Notes: generated by a model from the letters alone, not told the origin. A stretch of DNA of 64,000 nucleotides from Comamonadaceae bacterium OH2545_COT-014 (GCA_003859965.1 RQYR01000001.1:141132-205131), one strand, 5' to 3'. Positions 19,060 through 27,647 are shown, numbered from the stretch's first letter. Numbers and translations: made by a program.

Positions 19060-19840
19060 TTATGCAGGGCCATGGCGGTCGTGGCTTTCAGGGGCGGGCG
19101 CAGTGGTTTCAGGGGCTTCGCCGGTCACGGCCGGGCCGGCGGGAGGCGCGGAGCCTGGCGTCGGGCCGACGGGAGGCGGCTCGCTGCCGGGCGGGGCGCT
19201 TTTGCCCTCGGCGTATTTTTCCCCGGCGTACTGGCGGATCTGCGCCACGCCGTGGCTGAGGTTCTTCACTGCCTGGTTGGCGGCTTGCCCCATGGCCCTC
19301 TTGCTGCTGCCGATGAGTTGCTGCAAGGCGACGGAGTCGTCACGCTCGAAGCTTTGTGCCTGCAAGTCAAACTTGGCATCGTCGTTGTCGAAGTAGCTCA
19401 CGATGTCGAACGAAAGCTTCTGGGCCACCAGCACCACCGGGAAGGCGTTGCGGTAACTGTTGTAGAGCTTGACGCGGCGGTTGTAGGCTTCGCGGCGCTT
19501 GAGGATGTCGTCTTCCAGGCTTTCAAGCTGCTGCATCAGCTGCTGGCAGGTGCTGTCGGCCCGCAACTGGGGAAATGATTGCGCCAAGGCAATCATTTGC
19601 CCCATGTCCTGGCGGGTCTGCGCCACCTTGAGCTGGGTGAGTTGCTCGTGCTCCAGGTAGCCGGAGGCGATTTCGATGATTTGCCCGCTCAGGTGCTGCC
19701 GCTTCTTCAGGCTGGCTTGCAGGTTGGACAGACCTTCCCGGATGTCCTGCATGCCGGTTTGCAGCCGGTTGTAGATGTGATATCAGCCAGACGGCCAGGC
19801 CGGCCAGCAGGATGAACAGCAAGAAGAAGAGAAATTCCAT
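19060..19840 (-). pseudogene. lemA: LemA family protein, reading frame broken near the N-terminus
   Basis: The body (19060-19752) has the LemA-family pattern: a long coiled helical domain with LEDDILKRREAYNRRVKLYN and YNSYRNAFP, then a Pro-rich tail. The membrane anchor that LemA proteins need, MEFLFFLLFILLAGLAVWL, is encoded just upstream from 19840 but in another frame. The two parts would join around 19772-19788, where the anchor frame runs on and the body frame meets TGA about 11 codons before its first ATG (19752). A net shift of one base (for example a short 7-base insertion) would restore a normal protein. It is either a real mutation, a sequencing error or, less likely, recoding. Function of LemA is poorly known. 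Confidence 0.75.
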
Positions 19841-19968
19841 GGCGCGGGGCTCCGGAGGATGCGCGACGGCCGGGCCGGGCGCGGTGGCAGGGCGAGGAAG
19901 GCGAAGGCGTATTGTTTCAGAAGTGGCGTCTGGCGCCGGTGCCGGGGCGACGGCGGGCTGCGGCGGTT

Positions 19969-20982
19969 TCACGTGCGTAGCGCCGGGCGGGCGGGCGCCT
20001 GCGAAGGCGGCGTTGCGGCTGGGGCCAAGCCCAGCAGCGCGGCGCGGGTGGCGGCGCTGTCCAGTTGCGCGACCCACCAGGCCAGCGCGCGGCCGGGGGT
20101 GGCGGCCGGGTGGGTATGCGCAGCCTGCTGCGGGCCGCCCCAGACGGCGTAGGTGCGGAGGGTGCGCGCGGGCCGGGCCACGCGGCGGGTGACGAGCTGG
20201 CCGGCCTCCAGATGGGGGCGCGCCAGCGGCTCGGGCAGAAAGCCGTAGCCCAGGCCGCGCAGCTGGGCTTGCAGCTTGGTGTGCAGCGTGGGCACGGTGA
20301 GCACGTCTTGCCCGGGCAGCAGGCCGTAGCTGAGGCTGCCGCGCTGGGCCGAGTCGGCCACGGCGATGATGCGGTGCGGGTGCAGGGCGGCGTCGGTCAG
20401 CGGCTCGGGGGCTTGCGCCAGCGGGTGGTGCGGCGCCACGGCGAAGATGAAGGACATCTCGCCCAACTCACGGCTTTGCAGGCCGGGCACGGCCTGGCTG
20501 TCCAGCGGCGCGGCCACGCCCAGGGCCAGATCGGCGCGGCCGGTGGTCAGCGCCTCCAGCGTGCCGCTGAGCACGCCGTCCAGCAGCTTGATGCGCGTGG
20601 GCGGCGCGGGGCGCTGGGCGTAGAAGGCTTCCACCAGCTCCAGCATGGGGCCGGTGCAGATGATGCCGTCGGCGATCACGGTGAGCTGCGGCTCCCAGCC
20701 GGTGGCCACGCGCCGCACGCGGCGGGCCACGGCGTCCACGTCGGCCAGCAGGCGCGCGCTTTCGCGCAGCAGTTCGGCGCCGGCCGGGGTGGGGCGCGCC
20801 TGGCGGGCGCTGCGGTCGAACAGCAGCACGTCCAGCGTGTCTTCAAGCTGGCGCACGCGGTAGGTGAGGGCGCTGGGCACCAGGTTCAGGCGGCGCGCGG
20901 CGGCGGCAAAGCTGCCGGCTTCGGCAATGGTGGCCAGCATGGCCAGCGTCTCGGGCGTGAGGGTGTGGCTGGGTTCGGTCAT
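19969..20982 (-). CDS. LysR-type transcriptional regulator
   Basis: A 337-residue regulator. The N-terminal winged helix-turn-helix spans about residues 8-66 (MLATIAEAGSFAAAARRLN...PSALTYRVRQLE), followed by a LysR substrate-binding domain. The start at 20982 (MTEPSHTL) matches the family better than the upstream in-frame codon at 21006. The C-terminus carries an Ala/Pro-rich extension. It is on the same strand as cobQ upstream and lemA downstream but with gaps of about 130 bases, so its target is not obvious. Confidence 0.85.
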   Translation of the reverse strand: MTEPSHTLTPETLAMLATIAEAGSFAAAARRLNLVPSALTYRVRQLEDTLDVLLFDRSARQARPTPAGAELLRESARLLADVDAVARRVRRVATGWEPQLTVIADGIICTGPMLELVEAFYAQRPAPPTRIKLLDGVLSGTLEALTTGRADLALGVAAPLDSQAVPGLQSRELGEMSFIFAVAPHHPLAQAPEPLTDAALHPHRIIAVADSAQRGSLSYGLLPGQDVLTVPTLHTKLQAQLRGLGYGFLPEPLARPHLEAGQLVTRRVARPARTLRTYAVWGGPQQAAHTHPAATPGRALAWWVAQLDSAATRAALLGLAPAATPPSQAPARPALRT

Positions 20983-21113
20983 GGCGGGCAGGTGGCGAGC
21001 GGGCAAAGTATGGCGCGGCGCGGCGCGGCGCGTCCGGCATGGCGCATGACGCGTCCATGCGGCCTATGCGCCAGCGCTGCGCGGCTTGCCAGACGCCGCG
21101 CTGGCGTCGCGGG

Positions 21114-22733
21114 CTAGGCGGGTGAAGCGGCTGAGGTGCACGGCGGACCGGGGCGCACCAGCGCGTCAAGCACGCCGGGGGCGAAGCTGCGGGCGGCGGT
21201 GGCGGCCAGGCGTTCGAACACGTCGTCCAGCGCGGGGGCCTGCGCGCCGAACAGGGCGCGCAGCACGGCGGGGTCTTCAAACAGGCCGTGCAGGTACACG
21301 CCCAGCACGTTGCCGGCGGCGTTTTGCCAGGCCAGGCGGGCGATGGCTTCGCGCGCCACGTCGCCGCTGGCGGCCATGGCCGGGTGCTGGGCGGTTTGGC
21401 CGCTGTGGATTTCGTAGCCGCTGACGGGCACGCCGGACAGCGCGGCCCAGGCGCCGGTGAGCGCGCCGAAGCGCGTGGCGGTGTGGCGCACGGTTTTGCG
21501 CGGCGCGAAGGCAGTGACCAGCGGCAGCAGCCCCAAGCCGGGCGCGCTGCCGCCGGGGCCGGGCGTTTCCACGCCGTGCAGGTCGATCAGTGCCTCGCCC
21601 AGCATTTGCAGGCCGCCGCAGATGCCGAGCACGCGCCCGCCTTGCGCGGCGTGGCGAGCGATGGCGGCGTCCAGCCCCCGGGCGCGCAGCCAGGCCAAGT
21701 CCAGCGCGGTGGCTTTGCTGCCGGGCAGCACGATGGTGTCGGCGCCGTGCAGCTCGGCGGCTTCGCGCACCCAGCGCAGGCGCAGGCCGGGCACGTTTTT
21801 CAGGGGCTGGAACTCGTCCAGGTTGCTGATGCGCGGGTAGGCCACCACGGCGATGTGCTGGAATGGTTTGCTATTTTTTACATAGCTATCAGGGCTTGTT
21901 TGTTCTGCCGCGAGGGTGGTTTTTTCTGATGAAAGGGGGGCGCCGGTGACGGCGCGGTCGTCGAACACGCCGTCTTCCTCGGGCAGGCCGTGGCGCCATT
22001 GCATGGCAATGGTGGCCACGGTGGGCACGCCGGTGAGCTGCTGCAGCTGCTGCGGCGCGGGGGCCAGCAGCGCGGCGTTGCCCCGGAACTTGTTGAGCAC
22101 GAAGCCGTGCAGGCGTGCGCGGTCGGCTTCGGGCAGCAGCGCCCAGGTGCCGTACAGGTGGGCGAAAGCGCCGCCACGGTCGATGTCGGCCACCAGCAGG
22201 CAGCGGGCGTTGGCATGGCGGGCCACGCGCAGGTTCACGATGTCGGTGGGCATGAGGTTGATCTCGGCGGGCGAGCCGGCGCCTTCAATCACCACCACGT
22301 CGTTTTCGGCGCGCAGCGCGTCCAGCGCGGCGGCGATGTGCGGCCAGGCCTGGGCGCCGCGTTCGCGCCAGGGCAGGGCGGTGAGCGCGGGGTGGACGCG
22401 GCCCAGCAGCACGGCCTGGCTGCGGGTGTCGGCCTCGGGCTTGAGCAGCAGGGGGTTCATGCGCACGTCGGGCACGGCGCGCGCGGCCAGCGCCTGGAAG
22501 TACTGGGCGGCGCCGATTTCGCCCATCTCGGCGGCACCTGCCGCATCCGCTGCGCCCGCATCCGGCGCGCAGGCCACCACGCGCGCGTTGTTGCTCATGT
22601 TTTGCGCCTTGAACGGGGCCACGCGCAGCCCCTGGTTGGCCCAGTGGCGGCACAGCGCGGTGGCCAGCCAGCTCTTGCCCGCGCCGCTGCTGGTGCCCAG
22701 CACCATGACGCAACGGGCCAGGGGGGAAGTCAT
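21114..22733 (-). CDS. cobQ: Cobyric acid synthase CobQ/CbiP
   Basis: Amidates four side chains of adenosylcobyrinic acid a,c-diamide in B12 synthesis. The N-terminal ATP-binding domain begins MVLGTSSGAGKSWLATALC and has the FKAQNMSNNA segment. The C-terminal class I glutaminase domain has its nucleophile in GICGGLQMLG near residue 372 and the conserved GYEIHSG. At 539 residues it is longer than usual. Most of the excess is about 24 residues (near 266-289) encoded by a hairpin repeat inserted in frame at 21869-21935, between the two domains. The start lies 14 bases beyond the end of the denV-like gene, suggesting one transcript. Confidence 0.93.
   Translation of the reverse strand: MTSPLARCVMVLGTSSGAGKSWLATALCRHWANQGLRVAPFKAQNMSNNARVVACAPDAGAADAAGAAEMGEIGAAQYFQALAARAVPDVRMNPLLLKPEADTRSQAVLLGRVHPALTALPWRERGAQAWPHIAAALDALRAENDVVVIEGAGSPAEINLMPTDIVNLRVARHANARCLLVADIDRGGAFAHLYGTWALLPEADRARLHGFVLNKFRGNAALLAPAPQQLQQLTGVPTVATIAMQWRHGLPEEDGVFDDRAVTGAPLSSEKTTLAAEQTSPDSYVKNSKPFQHIAVVAYPRISNLDEFQPLKNVPGLRLRWVREAAELHGADTIVLPGSKATALDLAWLRARGLDAAIARHAAQGGRVLGICGGLQMLGEALIDLHGVETPGPGGSAPGLGLLPLVTAFAPRKTVRHTATRFGALTGAWAALSGVPVSGYEIHSGQTAQHPAMAASGDVAREAIARLAWQNAAGNVLGVYLHGLFEDPAVLRALFGAQAPALDDVFERLAATAARSFAPGVLDALVRPGPPCTSAASPA
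21869..21935 (+). repeat. Hairpin repeat inside the cobQ coding sequence
   Basis: The plus strand reads TAGCTATCAGGGCTT, then TCTGCCGCGAGGG and a T-run, closely matching the intergenic repeat at 6366-6420 (TAGCTGCCAGGGCTT...TCTGCCCTGAAAG...TTTTTT). cobQ runs the other way and reads through it in frame with no stop. Confidence 0.65.
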
Positions 22734-22746
22734 GTCGGCAGTCCTT

Positions 22747-23136
22747 TCAGGGGTGTTCGCGCGGGGGCGTGAAGCGGGCTTTGGCGGGCAGGCGTTCGGC
22801 GATGCGGGCGCGGTTCAGGGCCAGGGCGGCGGCGGTGGGTTGGTAGTCGCGCCACAGCGCCGCATCGGCGGGCAGGGTGGCGGGCCAGATGTGGCTGACC
22901 TGAAAGCCGCGCCGCCGGCATTCAGCGTGCAAGGCGTCGTAGCGTTTTTGCAGAAAGGCCAGCTTGTCGAAGAAAAAGCGCACGTGGCCTTCGCCCAGCT
23001 TGTAGTCGGCAGGCTGGCCGGCCAGGCTGAACCGGCCCCGGGCCACGGCGTTGGGGATGCGGGTCAGCTCGCGGTGTTCGGCCAGCAGGTGCTGGTCGCA
23101 CAGTTCGGCGGGGGGCACGAGGTTGATGCGGGTCAT
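22747..23136 (-). CDS. Pyrimidine dimer DNA glycosylase (T4 endonuclease V family)
   Basis: A 129-residue homolog of phage T4 DenV, which cuts the glycosyl bond at UV-induced cyclobutane dimers and nicks the abasic site. The N-terminus MTRINL is the T4 one, so the catalytic N-terminal threonine after Met removal is kept, and E23 in AEHRE matches the catalytic Glu23. ELxDQHL and the GxGHVxFFxDKLxFLxKR segment are also conserved. It is followed by cobQ after 13 bases and preceded by a methyltransferase gene, probably in one transcript. Confidence 0.9.
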   Translation of the reverse strand: MTRINLVPPAELCDQHLLAEHRELTRIPNAVARGRFSLAGQPADYKLGEGHVRFFFDKLAFLQKRYDALHAECRRRGFQVSHIWPATLPADAALWRDYQPTAAALALNRARIAERLPAKARFTPPREHP

Positions 23137-23172
23137 GGAGGCGGTCAGCGGAAATCAAGGTTGGCGGCGGGC

Positions 23173-24000
23173 TCAGCGCGGGGCGGCCAGCCGGGCCCAG
23201 ATCATTTGCATGTCCAGATGGCGGCGGCCCCAGGCGGTGCGGTACAGCAGCCGCAGCGGCCAAGGGTAGCGTTTGCCGCAGCGGCTGCTCAGGCCCTGGT
23301 GGGCCAGCACGTGCAAGCCGAAGCCGGCCAGCTCGTCCATGCTGCGGATGCCCCATTTGAACGCGGGCGGGTTCTGGCCCATTTTCTTCAGCGAGTCATG
23401 CCGTTTCTGCTTGCCGACCAGTTTGGCCGGCAGGGCGTCGAAGATCACGTGGGCCTGCGGCAGCTTGCGCGCCAGCCGGGCGAACCAGTCTTGCATGGTG
23501 GCGGCGTCGAAGTACATGAACACGCCTTCGGCCACCAGCAGCACAGGCTGGCCGTGCGCGGCGGCGGTGTCCATCCATGCTTCGTCCAGCATGGAGGCGG
23601 CCAGATACACGTTGCCTGATGCGGGCAGCAGCTTCTGGCGCAGCGCCATGGCGGGCGGCAGGTCCAGCTCGTACCAGGCGGTGACGGGCGGGCGGCCCAG
23701 GCGCTCGTAGCGCGCGTCCAGCCCGGCGCCCAGGTGCACGACCACGGCATGGGGGTGCTGGGCCAGGCAGGCGCGTGTGTAGTCGTCCAGCATGGCGGCG
23801 CGGGCGCAGCAGCCCACTTGCGAGCCTTTGGCGCTGGCGAAGACGGAAAAGTCGAAGTCGATGAGGCCCATCATGCGCCGGGCTTCGGCGTCGCGCAGCA
23901 GGGCGTCGGGGCGGTCGTGCTCAACGGCCTTGGCCCATAGCGGGATCAGCATGGTGGCCGAGAGGTCGCTGACGCTGGCGGGAGAGATTTTGGCGGTCAT
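23173..24000 (-). CDS. SAM-dependent methyltransferase, leucine carboxyl methyltransferase-like family
   Basis: A 275-residue protein of the PPM1/Tcmp-type group (class I SAM fold). The SAM-binding loop VVHLGAGLDARYERLG lies near residues 87-102. It continues with a YELDLPP acidic strand and LLVAEGVFMYFD, both typical of this group. Members methylate small-molecule or protein carboxylates, often in secondary metabolism. The substrate here is unknown. It heads a run on the minus strand ahead of the denV-like gene and cobQ. Confidence 0.8.
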   Translation of the reverse strand: MTAKISPASVSDLSATMLIPLWAKAVEHDRPDALLRDAEARRMMGLIDFDFSVFASAKGSQVGCCARAAMLDDYTRACLAQHPHAVVVHLGAGLDARYERLGRPPVTAWYELDLPPAMALRQKLLPASGNVYLAASMLDEAWMDTAAAHGQPVLLVAEGVFMYFDAATMQDWFARLARKLPQAHVIFDALPAKLVGKQKRHDSLKKMGQNPPAFKWGIRSMDELAGFGLHVLAHQGLSSRCGKRYPWPLRLLYRTAWGRRHLDMQMIWARLAAPR

Positions 24001-24130
24001 GGCCTGTTCCTTTTTTGGGGTGCTGAAACAAGGCGTGGGAGACAGGGCCAGGGCGTGATTTTGAAGGACGCGGCGGCGGCATGAAAAGCCGCCCCCCGGG
24101 CAGAGGCAGCGGGCCGTGCGGGGGCTTACG

Positions 24131-24607
24131 TCAGTTCTTGAGCGGAATGGGCGTGGCCGGGTCCACCGGCACGGCGGTCACGCTGTTTTGGGGGGAGCCG
24201 TCAACGAGCTTGTCGGAATAGCTCAAATACACCAGCGTGTTGCGCGGCGCGTCCACCATGCGCACCACGCGCAGGCGCTTGAACAGCACCGACATGCGTT
24301 CGCTGAACACCTCCTGCTCGGGCGGCAACGGCCCCTTGAACTGCACGGTGCCCACCTGGCGGCAGGCGATCGAGGCCTCGGCCCGATCCTCGGCCAGCCC
24401 CACCGCGCCCTTGATGCCGCCCGTGCGCGCCCGCGCCACGTAGCAGGTAACGCCTTGCACCGCCGGGTCGTCATAGGCTTCCACCACGATCTTATGGTTG
24501 GGGCCGATCCATTGAAAGGCGGTGCTGACTTCGCCAATCTTCTGCGCACTGGCCGCGCCTGCCAGCAGGCACAGGGGCAGGGCAGCCATCATCAAACGGG
24601 TGTTCAT
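24131..24607 (-). CDS. creA: CreA family periplasmic protein
   Basis: A 158-residue protein starting with a cleavable signal peptide (MNTRLMMAALPLCLLAGAASA), then the CreA pattern QKIGEVSTAFQW and DPAVQGVTCYVARARTGG. The length equals that of E. coli CreA (157). The function of CreA is not established. Two cysteines (about residues 55 and 81) may form a disulfide. I chose the ATG at 24607 because it gives the signal peptide. Confidence 0.88.
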   Translation of the reverse strand: MNTRLMMAALPLCLLAGAASAQKIGEVSTAFQWIGPNHKIVVEAYDDPAVQGVTCYVARARTGGIKGAVGLAEDRAEASIACRQVGTVQFKGPLPPEQEVFSERMSVLFKRLRVVRMVDAPRNTLVYLSYSDKLVDGSPQNSVTAVPVDPATPIPLKN

Positions 24608-24717
24608 GGGGTGGGTTTCCTCCGGCAAGATGAATTTCAGCCGCCAGTGTAGAGAGAAGGTAGAAGGCCGCCCGGCGGCATGGCCGCGCGTCTGCCATGC
24701 TGCCAGAATACGCGGCC

Positions 24718-25191
24718 ATGAACGCCCCCGCCCTGTCACACCCGCCCGCGCTGCATTACCTGGTGGAACACCAGGTCTGGGCGCGCCCGGAAGGCGATGG
24801 CACGGCCACGGTGGGCATCACGGCGCTGGGCATCCGCCTGTCGGGCGACATCTACATGTGCCGGCCCAAGGCCGTGGGCACGGCGGTGGCGCAGGGCCAG
24901 TCCATCGGGGTGGTGGAGCTGGCCAAATCGGTCGTCTCGGTCAAGTCGCCCGTCAGCGGCACGGTGGTGGCCGTCAACCCGCAACTGCAAGACACGCCCG
25001 AGCTGGTGCATCTGGACCCCTACGGCGCGGGCTGGCTGGCGCGCGTGGCGCTCAGCCGCTTCGAGGCCGATGCCGCCGCGCTGGTGCATGGCGATGCCGT
25101 GGCGCCCGCCATGGCGCACCATGCCTGGCTGCACCGCGAAACGCTGGACGGCGCCACGCCCGCCGGCAACCCCCGGCCCGAAGGCGCTTGA
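24718..25191 (+). CDS. GcvH-like lipoyl carrier protein, stand-alone
   Basis: A 157-residue H-protein homolog. The lipoyl-accepting lysine would be K70 in VVELAKSVVSVKSPVSG, at the place of the lysine in the GcvH motif ESVKA. Genes for the other glycine-cleavage proteins are not nearby. Instead a DsrE-like gene follows after 34 bases and then ridA. Lipoate-binding GcvH relatives also serve sulfur oxidation with DsrE-type proteins, so a sulfur-transfer role is possible here. That is inference from pairing only. Confidence 0.75.
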   Translation: MNAPALSHPPALHYLVEHQVWARPEGDGTATVGITALGIRLSGDIYMCRPKAVGTAVAQGQSIGVVELAKSVVSVKSPVSGTVVAVNPQLQDTPELVHLDPYGAGWLARVALSRFEADAAALVHGDAVAPAMAHHAWLHRETLDGATPAGNPRPEGA

Positions 25192-25225
25192 CGCCCCGCG
25201 GCCAACTTTCTGGAGCCAAGCGCGC

Positions 25226-25621
25226 ATGGGATTCACCACCCACAGCCCCGACGGCCTGGCCCTGCTGCTGTGGGCCGCCAGCCCCGCCGTGCCCGAGCGG
25301 CTGGCCACGCCTTTTTTTCATGCGGCCGTGGCCGCCGCAATGGACGTGCCGGTCGAAATCTATTTCAGCGCCGCCAGCGTGCAGCTGCTGGCCCCCGGCG
25401 TGGCCGATGGGCTGCGCGCCAGCGCCCGCCACCCCAAAACCATTGGCGACGCCATGCGCGAGGCCCACGGCCACGGCGCGCGCTTTTTTGCCTGCACCGA
25501 CGCGCTGCACGCGCACGGCCTGGCCCCGTCTGGCCTGATCGCCGAATGCAGCGGCCACGGCGGCGCCGTGCAGTTCATGGCCCGCGCGTGCGATCTGCGT
25601 TGGCGCGCACTGGTGTTCTGA
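25226..25621 (+). CDS. DsrE/DsrF-like family protein
   Basis: A 131-residue protein with a Rossmann-like DsrE fold pattern: a hydrophobic strand, FFHAAVAAAMDVPVEIYF, a DAMREAHGHGARFFACTDAL helix-strand, and a C-terminal ECSGHGG. Members of the DsrE family bind or pass persulfide sulfur on a cysteine. C91 or C109-region cysteines could do this. The start at 25226 lies 34 bases after the GcvH-like gene, so the pair is probably one unit. Confidence 0.65.
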   Translation: MGFTTHSPDGLALLLWAASPAVPERLATPFFHAAVAAAMDVPVEIYFSAASVQLLAPGVADGLRASARHPKTIGDAMREAHGHGARFFACTDALHAHGLAPSGLIAECSGHGGAVQFMARACDLRWRALVF

Positions 25622-25629
25622 TGATTGGA

Positions 25630-25686
25630 TTGCTATATTAAATGTAGCTGTTCAGGCTTTATGGACATGCCTTGAAGGCATTTTTA
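25630..25686 (+). repeat. Terminator-like hairpin repeat upstream of ridA
   Basis: TTGCTATATTAAATGTAGCTGTTCAGGC, a loop, then GCCTTGAAGGCA and TTTTT. It is one of the short interspersed hairpin repeats and lies between the DsrE-like gene and ridA, where it may terminate transcription. Confidence 0.55.
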
Positions 25687-25719
25687 GCCCTTAACCTCAA
25701 CCAAGAAAGGACTCACCGC

Positions 25720-26181
25720 ATGACCCCGCAGGAAAAACTGGCCCAGCTCGGCATCACGCTGCCGCCCGTGAGCACGCCCGCCGCCGCTTACGTGCCCTTC
25801 GTGCGCAGCGGCAACCTGGTTTTTCTGTCTGGCCACATCGCCCGCAAGGACGGCTGCCCCTGGGCAGGCAAGCTGGGCGACAGCATGGGCACCGAGGAAG
25901 GCCGCGCCGCCGCGCGCGCCGTGGCGATTGACCTCATGGGCACGCTGCAAGCGGCCGTGGGGGGCGATCTGGGCCGCGTCAAGCGCATCGTGAAGCTGCT
26001 GAGCCTGGTCAACTCCACGCCCGACTACACCGAGCAGCACCTGGTCACCAACGGCGCCAGCGAGCTGCTGGGCGAAGTGTTCGGCCCCACTGTGGGCGCG
26101 CATGCCCGCAGCGCCTTTGGCGTGGCCCAGATTCCGCTGGGCGCGTGCGTGGAGATCGAGCTGATCGCCGAGGTGGAGTAA
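25720..26181 (+). CDS. RidA/YjgF family protein
   Basis: A 153-residue member of the RidA family, whose best-known members hydrolyse reactive enamine/imine intermediates made by PLP enzymes. The family segments are FVRSGNLVFLSGHI, RAAARAVAIDLMGTL, and HARSAFGVAQIPLGACVEIELIAE, with the C-terminal VEIE near the active site. The arginine of the R-S pair (HARSAFG) is present. It belongs to the longer RidA subfamily. A perfect ribosome site (AGAAAGGA) precedes the ATG at 25720. Confidence 0.9.
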   Translation: MTPQEKLAQLGITLPPVSTPAAAYVPFVRSGNLVFLSGHIARKDGCPWAGKLGDSMGTEEGRAAARAVAIDLMGTLQAAVGGDLGRVKRIVKLLSLVNSTPDYTEQHLVTNGASELLGEVFGPTVGAHARSAFGVAQIPLGACVEIELIAEVE

Positions 26182-26272
26182 GAACCTATGCAAAGCCGCG
26201 GCTCGGGCCGGCACGGGCGGCGGCACAAGTGAAAGAAGCGGCACAGGCGGTGCAAGCGGCACAAGCGGCGGG

Positions 26273-26587
26273 CTACGCCACCGGCGCGGGCATGAAGGCG
26301 CCGCAAGCCCAGCATTGCTCAAAGCCGCCTTCCACCCTTTCGCCGCAGGCCGGGCACAGCCAGCGGCGCTGCGGCACGCGCGCCAGCGCCTCCAGCAAGG
26401 CGCGGGCGGCGGCTTCATGTTCGGGGTGGCGCAGCCAGATTTCAGGCAGGCATTCGCCCGGCGGCAGCTCGCCCGCCGCGCCCATCAAGTAACTGCGCTC
26501 CACGGTGGCGGGGTAGCCGGCTTCGCACAGCACGTCGGCCCAGATTTGGGCGATGGCGGGGTTGGGGGCGCGGGTCAGGCGGAGCAT
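26273..26587 (-). CDS. DUF2007 protein with C-terminal zinc ribbon
   Basis: A 104-residue protein. Residues 1-70 fit the DUF2007 (putative signal transducing) fold with APNPAIAQIWADVLCEAGYPATVERSYL. Residues 77-100 hold CPAC...CWAC, a zinc ribbon. Its function is unknown. The spacer before it (26182-26272) has a few AAGCGGCACA-type imperfect direct repeats. Confidence 0.75.
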   Translation of the reverse strand: MLRLTRAPNPAIAQIWADVLCEAGYPATVERSYLMGAAGELPPGECLPEIWLRHPEHEAAARALLEALARVPQRRWLCPACGERVEGGFEQCWACGAFMPAPVA

Positions 26588-26674
26588 GGCCGGTGTGGGG
26601 TGGATGGCTACGTGTCAGCGTGCAAGTATGTGAGTGTGGCGGCAGTCCGTGGCGGCCGTGTGCCCATCTGGCGG

Positions 26675-27106
26675 TCAGCCAGTGCGGGCCGCGCCGGCGG
26701 TGGCGCGGGCGCGTTCGGCATAGCGGGTGAAGCGCAGGGCCGTGCCTTCTTGCGTGATGCGGCGCCACACGGCGCGCTTGGCGGCGGGGCTGAAGGCGGG
26801 CCAGTGCTGCACTTCGGCTTCGGTGCGGCCGCAGCCTTTGCAAATGGCGTCGCCCTGGCTGGTAGAGCAAATGGCGATGCAGGGGGTGTCGGGCATGGTG
26901 GCGTACCAGGCCAGCCAGGCCTGGCGCGCGGCGGCAGGCAGGCTGGCTTCGTCAGCCTCGGTCTGGCGCGCGTAAACCAGGCGTGCGTACACCTCGGCCA
27001 GCGCGGCCACGGCGGGCGACAAGGCCGCGCCGCTGGCTGCGGGCGCGCGGGCGCGCCAGTGGTTGATGGCGGCCTCGATGTCGGTGATGTGAATGTGCTC
27101 GCTCAT
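26675..27106 (-). CDS. DUF3717/DUF1289 fusion protein
   Basis: A 143-residue protein. The N-terminal half (HITDIEAAINHWRAR...) resembles DUF3717. The C-terminal half is DUF1289, with the cysteine set PCIAICSTSQGDAICKGCGRT that probably binds iron or zinc, followed by W and WRRI motifs. Such proteins are widespread in betaproteobacteria and have no known job. I chose the ATG at 27106; the longer frame upstream is not family-like. Confidence 0.8.
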   Translation of the reverse strand: MSEHIHITDIEAAINHWRARAPAASGAALSPAVAALAEVYARLVYARQTEADEASLPAAARQAWLAWYATMPDTPCIAICSTSQGDAICKGCGRTEAEVQHWPAFSPAAKRAVWRRITQEGTALRFTRYAERARATAGAARTG

Positions 27107-27237
27107 GGTCTGCGGGTTCGTGCGCGCTGGCAGTGCCAAGGCGCGGGCTGGCTGAGGCCGATGATAGGCAAGGGCCGTGCGGGGGCGAAGCGACCTGGGC
27201 AATGACCGGGCCGCTGTTCTGGTGGCCTTGCCCTGTT

Positions 27238-27299
27238 TGCTTTGTTTTTTATAGCAATCGAGCATTGATGGTATTGCCTGAAGGCCGTTTTTTCATCAG
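27238..27299 (+). repeat. Terminator-like hairpin repeat upstream of the terC leader
   Basis: TTGCTTTGTTTTTTATAGCAATC, then TTGCCTGAAGGCCGTTTTTTCATCA. This is a member of the interspersed hairpin family and insulates the terC riboswitch transcript from upstream DNA. Confidence 0.5.
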
Positions 27300-27349
27300 T
27301 CGCCTGGCGGGGTAGACTTGCGGGCGGCAGGCGGCAATGGTTTAATCGC

Positions 27350-27540
27350 GCCCTTTGCCGAAGGGGAGTAGCTCCCTCGTCCGGGGCTGGGCTGGCCCGC
27401 CCGGATGCTTCGTCCGGCCGTCAGTACGAAGCGGCGCGCGCGGGTGGCTTGTGCCATCCGGGGCGCGCGCCGTTTCCGGCCCGTCGGGCGGTGTCCCGCG
27501 CCTGGGTTGCAGGACGGCGCCGCCGAGCAAGACCTTCGAT
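27350..27540 (+). promoter_or_regulatory. yybP-ykoY (manganese) riboswitch
   Basis: The conserved parts of this RNA are present in order: AGGGGAGTAGC at 27362-27372, GTCAGTACG at 27420-27428 and GAGCAAGACCTT at 27525-27536. GC-rich paired arms lie between them. It is located about 110 bases before terC, a known target of this Mn2+-sensing class. The longer-than-usual middle arm is notable. Confidence 0.88.
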
Positions 27541-27647
27541 TTTTTGGCGCGCCGGGCATCATCGGGGCTGTCTGTTCAGGCAGCGCGGCCGGTGGTTGTC
27601 TGGCGCGCCTGCATCCTTGTCTTGTTGAAACAGCGGAGCACTGCATC

